Positions 1-5,132 of a DNA stretch of 5,132 nucleotides are shown here, piece after piece. The notes under the pieces were generated by a model that searched no databases, was not told the DNA's origin, and saw nothing but the letters and a program-made list of their open reading frames with translations. Source of the stretch: Desulfobacteraceae bacterium (GTDB lineage Bacteria; Desulfobacterota; Desulfobacteria; Desulfobacterales; Desulfatirhabdiaceae); assembly GCA_027325475.1 (NCBI GenBank), contig DAIEFO010000177.1, positions 1 through 5,132 on the forward strand. The letters are read 5' to 3'. The position numbers and the translations under genes were made by a program. The stretch's first letter is position 1; each line of letters begins with the position of its first letter.

Positions 1-1
1 G

Positions 2-2128
2 AATGAATATGAATCCAAAACCTTGCTGGCCCAGTTCGGCGTCCCGGTGGTTCCGGAAAAAACAGCGGCTGATATCGACGAGGCCGTCAGCACCGCCGAA
101 GCCATCGGATTTCCCGTCGTTATCAAGGCGCTGGGGTCAACGCTCCTTCATAAATCCGAACGGGGCCTGGTACAGGTCAACCTGACATCTGTTGAAATGG
201 TGCGTACAGCTGCTGCCACTATGGCTGCCGAAGCCGGTGCGGAACTCGATGGATTTTTACTCCAACCGTTCATCAAAGCCAAACGGGAACTGGTGGCCGG
301 GTTTTTCCGGGATGCACAGTTTGGTCCTGTCGTGATGCTGGGTCTGGGCGGTATTTTCACCGAAGTGCTGTCTGATGTTACGTTTCGCGTAGCCCCCCTG
401 ACGCCGACGGATGCCGCAGAAATGATCGGCGAAATCAAGGCCAAAAAGCTCTTGGGGCCGTTCAGAGGAGAAGCCGCCGCGGATACCGACGCCATCGTTC
501 AAACGCTGGTTGGCCTTTCCCGATTGGCTCTGGCTCATCCTCAAATCTCTGAAGTGGATATCAATCCGCTGCTGATAGAGTCTGATGGCGGCGTCTGTGC
601 GGTGGACGCCCTGGTCGTTTTGAAACCGGACATCGAAGAACCGCGTTTGTATAACCTCCCTGTCGATCCCCATGCTGTCGGAGCCTTGTTCTACCCGCAT
701 TCCATTGCCTTTGTCGGGGTTTCCGGAACCATCGGTAAATGGGGACATATGTTGTTTACCATCACGGCCAGCCGGGGCTATTCCGGGGAGATTTATTTGG
801 TGAATCCCAAAGGCGGTGTCATCGCCAACCGTCCGGTGTTCCGGTCTGTTGCTGAAATTCCGGGAAAGGTGGATCTGGCAGTAGTAACAGTGCCCGCGCG
901 ATCGGTGCTGGAATTGATTCCTCAATTCAGGGCTAAAGGCATTACCCGTATGGTGTTGATCACCTCCGGGTTTGCAGAAACCGGCACATCCGGGAAAGTT
1001 CTGGAAGACGAGCTGGTGCGGGAGGCCAGGGAAGCCGGCATCGTGATGATCGGCCCTAACACCATGGGGATATGCAATCCGCACATACATCTTTACTGCA
1101 CTGGAAGCCATGTGTGGCCGGAACCCGGCTCCACGGCCGTCGTGGCGCAGTCCGGCAACATGGGCACGCAGCTTCTGGCGTTTGCCGAGCAGCAGGGGAT
1201 CGGCATCCGGGCTTTCAGCGGATCGGGAAACGAGGCCATGGTCACGATCGAAGATTATGTGGACGCCTTTGAAGTCGATGAGTTGACCCGAACGGTGATG
1301 CTGTATGTGGAAAGCGTCAAGAATGGACGCCGATTTCTGGAAAGCTGCCGGCGCGTCAGCAAGAAAAAACCCATCGTATTACTGAAAGGGGGACAGAGCC
1401 AAGCCGGAAACCGGGCGGCTGCCAGTCATACCGGGGCATTGAGTTCGGACGCCCGGATTTTTGATGCGGTATGCCGGCAAGCCGGCGTTGTCAAGGTCGG
1501 GCGTTCCATGGATCTGCTCGATCTGTCGGCTGCGTTTTCATCTCTGCCGCTGCCTCGCGGAAACCGGGTGGCCATCATGACCCTTGGCGGCGGCTGGGGC
1601 GTGGTCACCGCGGATTTATGCTCGGAATATCATATTACGGTTCCGGAACTCTCGGCGGATTTGATTCGTGATATCGACGCCATCCTGCCGCCATACTGGA
1701 GCCGTTCGAATCCGGTGGATATCGTTGGTGAAAACGATATGTCCATTCCCCTCAGGATCATGGAGGCGCTGATGCACTGGGATGGCTGCGACGCGGTGAT
1801 CAATCTGGGTATCATGGGCCGGCGGATTCTGGTCAACAAACTCATCGAATCCGTGTCCAAGGCCGATCCGACCTATTCTCCGGAAATTCTGGATTCCATG
1901 AGACAGGAACTCCTCCGGTTTGACGCCGAATACGTTGAACGCATCATTCGTCTGATGGAAATCTGTGAAAAGCCTGTTTTCGGGGTCAGCCTGCTGAAGG
2001 ATTATCAGGACAAGACCGTTTGCAGCATTCCGGATGCGCGGTATAAAGCCGTATTTTATGAAAGTCCGGAGCGGGCCGTGAAAGCATTTTCACGGATGGT
2101 GGAATACCAGCGGTTTCTGGAACGCTGA
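2..2128 (+). CDS. ADP-forming acetate/acyl-CoA ligase, beta-alpha fusion (5' partial)
   Basis: The enzyme should interconvert acyl-CoA + ADP + Pi with free acid + ATP + CoA in the cytoplasm, either making ATP from a thioester or activating an acid. Residues are counted from the codon at nt 2. Residues 1-215 are an ATP-grasp_5 domain with the LLHKSERG motif (His50, nt 149-151, matching the second phospho-histidine of this family) and EVDINPLL near 184-192. A CoA-binding Rossmann domain follows from about 229 (PHSIAFVGVSG) to about 360 (IGPNTMGICNP). The ligase part carries VVAQSGNMGTQ (about 380-390) and ASHTGALSS with the expected phosphorylated His476 (nt 1427-1429), then NPVDI near 570. The open frame continues upstream of the TTG at nt 23 into family-typical NEYESKTLLAQFGVPV, so the true start lies left of the window and only a few residues are missing. 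About 708 aa are visible, the usual size of beta plus alpha. Substrate cannot be told from sequence; acetate is only the family default. Confidence 0.93.
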   Translation, partial: NEYESKTLLAQFGVPVVPEKTAADIDEAVSTAEAIGFPVVIKALGSTLLHKSERGLVQVNLTSVEMVRTAAATMAAEAGAELDGFLLQPFIKAKRELVAGFFRDAQFGPVVMLGLGGIFTEVLSDVTFRVAPLTPTDAAEMIGEIKAKKLLGPFRGEAAADTDAIVQTLVGLSRLALAHPQISEVDINPLLIESDGGVCAVDALVVLKPDIEEPRLYNLPVDPHAVGALFYPHSIAFVGVSGTIGKWGHMLFTITASRGYSGEIYLVNPKGGVIANRPVFRSVAEIPGKVDLAVVTVPARSVLELIPQFRAKGITRMVLITSGFAETGTSGKVLEDELVREAREAGIVMIGPNTMGICNPHIHLYCTGSHVWPEPGSTAVVAQSGNMGTQLLAFAEQQGIGIRAFSGSGNEAMVTIEDYVDAFEVDELTRTVMLYVESVKNGRRFLESCRRVSKKKPIVLLKGGQSQAGNRAAASHTGALSSDARIFDAVCRQAGVVKVGRSMDLLDLSAAFSSLPLPRGNRVAIMTLGGGWGVVTADLCSEYHITVPELSADLIRDIDAILPPYWSRSNPVDIVGENDMSIPLRIMEALMHWDGCDAVINLGIMGRRILVNKLIESVSKADPTYSPEILDSMRQELLRFDAEYVERIIRLMEICEKPVFGVSLLKDYQDKTVCSIPDARYKAVFYESPERAVKAFSRMVEYQRFLER
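2076..2095. repeat. Perfect 8-bp inverted repeat near the ligase 3' end
   Basis: CCGTGAAA (2076-2083) and TTTCACGG (2088-2095) form a perfect hairpin with a 4-nt loop, about 30 bp before the ligase stop codon and within its coding sequence. Neither strand has a T-run after it, so it is not a standard intrinsic terminator. By rough estimate, less than one such hairpin is expected by chance in 5 kb, so chance is not excluded. Confidence 0.45.
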
Positions 2129-2138
2129 TGAAAACCAA

Positions 2139-2999
2139 TCAGACGGTGATGTCTGTTGAGCCGGTTTTTCTCCGGTAAATTTTTTCAGAATCCACTACCG
2201 GTTCAAAATCATCTGCACAGGCGGAAAATTTGAGGCTTTCCTGGGAGCCGAGGCAGAGAAATCCGCCGGGACGCAGACTGTCCGCAAAAAGTTTCAATAC
2301 CCGGTCCTGAAGTTTTCGGGTAAAATAGATGAGAACGTTTCGGCATACAATCATGTCCATTTCACCGAACACACCATCCGTGGCCAGGTTGTGTTCAGCG
2401 AAATGGATGTGTTTTTTCAGGCTGTCGTTCAATATTGCTGCATCGTGAGATGCCGCATAATAGTCTGCAAATGACGCCTGACCTCCGGATTTCTGATAGT
2501 TCCGGGTGTAGGTTTTCATGAGATCGAGCGCACAGACGCCTTTTCTGGCTTTTTCAAGCACCGGCGGATTGAAATCCGTGGCATAGATGCGCGTTTTTTC
2601 ATAAAGGCCTTCTTCTGTGAGCAAGATGGCCATCGAATAGATTTCTTCGCCGCTGGCACATCCGGGATGCCATACCCGGATAAACGCCAGTGGCTCCAGC
2701 GCAGGAGTGACTTCTTGTCGAACGGCTTTGTAGAACGATGGATCCCGGAACATTTCGGTGACGTTGATGGAGAACCCCTGAAGAAGTGTTTCAAAAAAGG
2801 ACGGATCATAAAGCGCCTGATGCTGTATTTCGGAAATACTGGAAAGACCTGACATGGCCAGCAGATTCCGAATCCGCCGTTTGATATGGACGTCGGAATA
2901 CTCTCTGAAATCATAGCCGTATCTCAGATATATGGCTTCCAGAAAAAGCCGTATCTCGATATCCTCAGGTGATGCAGTCGCTGTATTTTCCGTACTCAT
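2139..2999 (-). CDS. CheR-type chemotaxis protein-glutamate O-methyltransferase
   Basis: This SAM-dependent enzyme is expected to methylate glutamates on chemoreceptor-like signalling proteins in the cytoplasm. The 286-aa protein has an N-terminal helical CheR_N part (about 12-75, with RYGYDFREYSDVHIKRRI), then FSINVTEMFRDPSFY, whose Arg85 matches the catalytic arginine of CheR. The SAM-binding motif is VWHPGCASGEEIYS (109-122), Asp142 in ATDFNPPVLEKAR should bind the SAM ribose, and CRNVLIYF (219-226) and LRPGGFLCLGSQESL (242-256) complete the methyltransferase fold. I chose the ATG at 2999. The frame stays open to 3164, but those 55 codons resemble no CheR, a GGCGGA Shine-Dalgarno sits 7 nt before 2999, and a good promoter lies inside the would-be extension. 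It converges on the acyl-CoA ligase gene with 10 bp between stops. No receptor, CheB or histidine kinase gene is next to it. It looks intact; its target is unknown. Confidence 0.95.
   Translation of the reverse strand: MSTENTATASPEDIEIRLFLEAIYLRYGYDFREYSDVHIKRRIRNLLAMSGLSSISEIQHQALYDPSFFETLLQGFSINVTEMFRDPSFYKAVRQEVTPALEPLAFIRVWHPGCASGEEIYSMAILLTEEGLYEKTRIYATDFNPPVLEKARKGVCALDLMKTYTRNYQKSGGQASFADYYAASHDAAILNDSLKKHIHFAEHNLATDGVFGEMDMIVCRNVLIYFTRKLQDRVLKLFADSLRPGGFLCLGSQESLKFSACADDFEPVVDSEKIYRRKTGSTDITV
2160..2185 (+). terminator. Weak candidate terminator for the acyl-CoA ligase gene
   Basis: On the plus strand CCGG (2161-2164) can pair with CCGG (2172-2175) around a 7-nt loop, with an extra G-T pair outside, followed by AAA and a run of six T (2180-2185). 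It lies 32 nt after the ligase stop, inside the 3' end of the converging cheR-type gene. The stem is only 4-5 bp, so it may be chance. Confidence 0.22.
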
Positions 3000-3012
3000 G
3001 GCAATGTCCGCC
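3000..3012 (-). promoter_or_regulatory. Shine-Dalgarno of the cheR-type gene
   Basis: On the minus strand GGCGGA (3012-3007) precedes the ATG at 2999 by 7 nt, one mismatch from GGAGGA. This is one of the reasons for choosing the 286-aa product over the 341-aa open frame. Confidence 0.5.
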
Positions 3013-3038
3013 GGGTGAACGGTGATGATGAAATGAGA

Positions 3039-3066
3039 TTGATATTTCCTGTGAATGTAATAAGAT
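3039..3066 (+). promoter_or_regulatory. Possible promoter for the AIM24-tyrA unit
   Basis: TTGATA (3039-3044) and TAAGAT (3061-3066) are separated by 16 nt, a weaker match to a sigma70 promoter. Transcription would start near 3073 and give a leader of about 120 nt before the AIM24 start. It overlaps the leftward promoter at 3054-3082. An AT-rich stretch gives such matches easily, so this is tentative. Confidence 0.3.
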
Positions 3067-3082
3067 ACAAACAGGTTGTCAA
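3054..3082 (-). promoter_or_regulatory. Sigma70-like promoter of the cheR-type gene
   Basis: Read on the minus strand, a perfect TTGACA (3082-3077) is followed after exactly 17 nt by TACATT (3059-3054; four of six bases match TATAAT). Transcription would begin near 3047, giving a leader of about 47 nt before the ATG at 2999. Its position supports the shorter start of the methyltransferase. Seen by eye; not scored against a matrix. Confidence 0.6.
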
Positions 3083-3177
3083 TACCGTATCCAGAAGTGG
3101 CGCATCCGGCGTTCCGGCATGGCTGATTCAACTGCCGACGATTTGGGTGCCGAACGGACGTCATTCTCTTTTTTTCG

Positions 3178-3184
3178 AAAGGAA
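3178..3184 (+). promoter_or_regulatory. Shine-Dalgarno of the AIM24-family gene
   Basis: AAAGGAA ends 8 nt before the ATG at 3193, a good fit in sequence and spacing. It fixes the start codon, which also places the GYF_2 domain directly at the N terminus. Confidence 0.75.
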
Positions 3185-3192
3185 ATAACAGT

Positions 3193-4188
3193 ATGATTCA
3201 ATGGTATCTCAGTTATGACGGTAACCAGATGGGGCCGATGAGTACGGAACAGGCGATTCAGTATGCGCAAAAAAACGCCAATGGATTTGCCTGGCGGGAA
3301 GGCATGACCGCCTGGACACCCATTTCACAGGTTCCGGAATTGCAGTCTTCACCGGCGTTTTCCGGGGGCCCGCCGCCGCAGGCAAATTGCGGCAGGGCTG
3401 ATGAAATTGATTATAAAATCATGGGCGCTGAAATGCAGTATGTGGAAGTCGAGCTGGATCCCGGCGAAAGCGCTGTGGCTGAGGCCGGCGCCATGATGTA
3501 TAAGGACAGCGTGGTTCAGATGGAAACCATTTTCGGCGATGGTTCGAGTGCCAGCATGAGTGGTTCTTTTATGGATAAACTGATTGGTGCGGGAAAGCGC
3601 CTTTTGACTGGTGAGAGCCTCTTTATGACTGTGTTTACCCATGCCGGAAGCGGCAAAGCCCATGTGGCCTTTGCCGCGCCGTTTCCTGGAAATATCATTC
3701 CGATCCGGCTGCCGGATATCGGCGGCTGTCTGATCTGCCAGAAAGACAGTTATCTGTGCGCGGCCAGGGGAGTTGCCATCAGCATTTTTTTCCAGCGCAA
3801 GATACTGACAGGGCTTTTCGGCGGTGAAGGCTTTATCATGCAGAAACTGGAGGGCGACGGTATGGCGTTTGTCCACGCCGGTGGTACGATCATGGAACGC
3901 CAGCTTTCCGCCGGAGAGATTCTTCATGTGGATGTCGGCTGCATCGTGGGCTTTGAGGCCAGCGTCCAGTTCGATATCGAGCAGACGGGCGGCATTAAGA
4001 CAGCGCTTTTCGGCGGCGAAGGCTTCTTTTTTGCGGTGCTTCAGGGCCCTGGAAAAATATGGCTCCAGTCTTTGCCGTTTTCCAGACTGGCCGGCCGGAT
4101 GCTGCGGGCGGCGCCTCAGCGTGGCGGCAGCCAGGAAGAAGGTTCTGTGCTTGGCTCTTTTGGAAACTGGATTGGCGGCAATCAATAA
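3193..4188 (+). CDS. GYF_2 domain / AIM24 family (TIGR00266-like) protein
   Basis: Function is not established for the bacterial family; the name comes from yeast Aim24, a mitochondrial protein needed for inner-membrane organisation. Residues 1-50 are a GYF_2 (DUF4339) domain with the usual W4-Y5, G14-P15, W34, G37-M38 and W41 pattern, probably a peptide- or protein-binding module. A Gly/Pro-rich linker (about 51-70) leads to an AIM24 domain from about 72 to 300, a beta-rich fold: VELDPGESAVAEAGAMMY, the glycine-rich central part, FVHAGGTIMER, and WLQSLPFSRLAGRM near its end. LFGGEGF occurs twice (residues 208-214 and 272-278), as the two halves of this fold often do. I see no signal peptide and no membrane segment, so a cytoplasmic or peripheral location is likely. 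The ATG at 3193 follows an AAAGGAA Shine-Dalgarno. It lies 30 bp before tyrA on the same strand, so co-transcription is likely. Confidence 0.92.
   Translation: MIQWYLSYDGNQMGPMSTEQAIQYAQKNANGFAWREGMTAWTPISQVPELQSSPAFSGGPPPQANCGRADEIDYKIMGAEMQYVEVELDPGESAVAEAGAMMYKDSVVQMETIFGDGSSASMSGSFMDKLIGAGKRLLTGESLFMTVFTHAGSGKAHVAFAAPFPGNIIPIRLPDIGGCLICQKDSYLCAARGVAISIFFQRKILTGLFGGEGFIMQKLEGDGMAFVHAGGTIMERQLSAGEILHVDVGCIVGFEASVQFDIEQTGGIKTALFGGEGFFFAVLQGPGKIWLQSLPFSRLAGRMLRAAPQRGGSQEEGSVLGSFGNWIGGNQ
3813..3833 (+). repeat. Internal direct repeat, copy 1 (LFGGEGF)
   Basis: This 21-nt segment recurs at 4005-4025 with a single T-to-C difference at a third codon position. It encodes residues 208-214 of the AIM24-family protein. 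The copies are 192 bp (64 codons) apart and reflect the repeated build of the AIM24 domain, not a mobile repeat. Confidence 0.7.
4005..4025 (+). repeat. Internal direct repeat, copy 2 (LFGGEGF)
   Basis: Second copy of the segment at 3813-3833, encoding residues 272-278 of the AIM24-family protein. The surrounding protein also resembles copy 1 loosely: LEGDGMAFVHAGG after the first and LQGPGKIWLQSL after the second. Confidence 0.7.
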
Positions 4189-4218
4189 TCCCTTAACCCT
4201 TACTATTTGAAACTTATC

Positions 4219-5132
4219 ATGAATGATTCACTGAGTAACGGAGATATCACCCAGGCGCTGTTCGATCTGCGTCTGGAAATAGATAACATCGATGACAAGG
4301 TTGTTTCCCTGCTGGCGGACCGGCAGCAGGTCGTATCGCGTGTGGCGGTTCTTAAAAAAGCCCACAATCTGCCGGTCTATCATCCAGCCAGAGAGGAAGA
4401 CCTCATATCGAGACTGCGTCAGCAGGCGCGATATGCCGGATTGAATCCGGACTGTATTGAAGAAGTTTACCGGACCATCATTCACCGCTCCCGCATCGAG
4501 CAAACCAGCCAGCTGGCCCTGAAGGGTATTCGTCCCGGCGGTGTGGTGCTGATTGTCGGCGGCAGAGGCGGCATGGGCGGCTTTTTCAAAAACTGCTTTC
4601 ATCGCGCCGGCTATGAAGTCCGCATTCTGGGCTCCGGCGACTGGCCGAACGCCGCATCGCTGTGCGCCCATGCGGACATGGTGATGATCAGTGTTCCCAT
4701 AGACATTGCGTGCCGCGTCATTCGGGATATCAGCCCCTTTCTGCCTCCTGAAACTGTGTTGTGCGATATCACCAGCATCAAGACGCAGCCTCTGGCGGCG
4801 ATGCTGGCGGCTTATGCCGGGCCGGTGGTCGGGCTGCATCCGCTGTTCGGGCCATCCACATCCAGCCTTGACAAGCAGGTTATCGTCGCCACCCCGGGCC
4901 GCGATGAACACGCCTGCCAATGGATTCTGGATCAGTTCACCGCCTGGGGGGGAATCATTGTTTCGTCCGATGCAAAGGAACATGACGACATTATGGCTAT
5001 TGTCCAGGCCCTGCGGCATTTTGCAACATTTGCGTTCGGCCAGTTTCTGAACCGGCAGCGGATATCACTTGCCAGAACCCTGGAGTTCTCAAGCCCCATA
5101 TACCGGCTGGAACTGGGCATGGTAGGCCGCTT
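4219..5132 (+). CDS. tyrA: Bifunctional chorismate mutase / prephenate dehydrogenase, T-protein (3' partial)
   Basis: The T-protein turns chorismate into prephenate and then, with NAD+, into 4-hydroxyphenylpyruvate, the last committed steps to tyrosine. The frame is open from ATG 4219 to the right edge: 304 codons, of about 370-390 expected. Residues 12-100 are an AroQ chorismate mutase with the expected active-site residues R18, R35, K46, R58 and E59 (compare R9, R26, K37, R49, E50 recalled for the E. coli enzyme). The dehydrogenase starts near 108 with the nucleotide-binding VLIVGGRGGMGGFF, then MVMISVPIDI, the catalytic His207 in GLHPLFGP, ALRHFATFAFG (His267) and SSPIYRLELGMVGR, whose R296 and R304 match the prephenate-site R286 and R294. 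An in-frame TAA (4186-4188) limits the start; TTG 4207 is the only plausible alternative. No good Shine-Dalgarno precedes the ATG, so translation may depend on the upstream AIM24 gene. A long open frame on the other strand (4228-5019) is only its shadow. Confidence 0.96.
   Translation, partial: MNDSLSNGDITQALFDLRLEIDNIDDKVVSLLADRQQVVSRVAVLKKAHNLPVYHPAREEDLISRLRQQARYAGLNPDCIEEVYRTIIHRSRIEQTSQLALKGIRPGGVVLIVGGRGGMGGFFKNCFHRAGYEVRILGSGDWPNAASLCAHADMVMISVPIDIACRVIRDISPFLPPETVLCDITSIKTQPLAAMLAAYAGPVVGLHPLFGPSTSSLDKQVIVATPGRDEHACQWILDQFTAWGGIIVSSDAKEHDDIMAIVQALRHFATFAFGQFLNRQRISLARTLEFSSPIYRLELGMVGR

Noticed and set aside
23..25. TTG at 23 as the start of the acyl-CoA ligase
   Set aside because: The frame continues upstream to the window edge with family-typical residues (EYESKTLLAQFG), so the true start lies outside.
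257..1111. Minus-strand open frame of 284 codons within the ligase gene
   Set aside because: Antisense to well-conserved ATP-grasp and CoA-binding domains; no recognisable domain of its own.
3098..3113. Sigma54-like promoter (TGGCGC followed by GCGTT)
   Set aside because: The TTGC half of the -24/-12 consensus is missing, so the match is too poor.
3000..3164. 55-codon N-terminal extension of the CheR-type protein
   Set aside because: No similarity to CheR. It contains a good promoter and leader, and a Shine-Dalgarno favours the ATG at 2999.
4065..4090. Inverted repeat CCAGTCT / AGACTGG in the AIM24 gene
   Set aside because: A 7-bp stem with a 12-nt loop is expected a few times by chance in 5 kb. 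It lies in conserved coding sequence and has no T-run.
3349..4185. Minus-strand open frame of 278 codons within the AIM24 gene
   Set aside because: Antisense shadow of a conserved domain; composition is atypical and no motif is seen.
4228..5019. Minus-strand open frame of 263 codons
   Set aside because: It lies fully inside the clear tyrA coding sequence on the other strand. Its protein is low in recognisable motifs and rich in His, Gln, Arg and Asn, typical of an antisense shadow.

Overview
The window looks like ordinary chromosomal DNA of a mid-GC bacterium. The gene types suggest an anaerobic Desulfobacterota / former Deltaproteobacteria lineage: an ADP-forming acyl-CoA synthetase with fused subunits, a CheR of the type common in those genomes, and a fused chorismate mutase/prephenate dehydrogenase. 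This taxonomic guess is an inference; the window holds no rRNA or other marker gene. I see no mobile element, CRISPR array, tRNA or rRNA.

Layout. (1) 2-2128, + strand: the nearly complete 3' part of an ADP-forming acetate/acyl-CoA ligase, with the ATP-grasp (beta) half ahead of the CoA-binding/ligase (alpha) half. Its first few codons lie upstream of the window. (2) 2139-2999, - strand: a CheR-type protein-glutamate methyltransferase of 286 aa, converging on gene 1 with only 10 bp between the stops. (3) 3000-3192: a divergent intergenic region with a good sigma70-like promoter for the methyltransferase, a weaker overlapping promoter for the rightward genes, and a clear Shine-Dalgarno for the next gene. 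(4) 3193-4188, + strand: a GYF_2-AIM24 (TIGR00266-like) fusion protein. (5) 4219-5132, + strand: the first 304 codons of tyrA, a fused AroQ chorismate mutase/prephenate dehydrogenase. It runs off the right edge and is the gene most easily missed, because no stop codon lies inside the window.

How they fit together. Genes 4 and 5 probably form one transcription unit: same strand, 30 bp gap, no terminator seen between them. That couples a protein of unknown role to tyrosine biosynthesis. The CheR-like gene has no receptor, CheB or kinase beside it here, so its partner is unknown. The synthetase interconverts acyl-CoA + ADP + Pi with free acid + ATP + CoA and may belong to a fermentation or acid-degradation pathway encoded to the left. 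I did not find a convincing undescribed system. The points most worth a second look are the domain order of the synthetase, the orphan CheR with its overlapping divergent promoters, and the AIM24-tyrA linkage.
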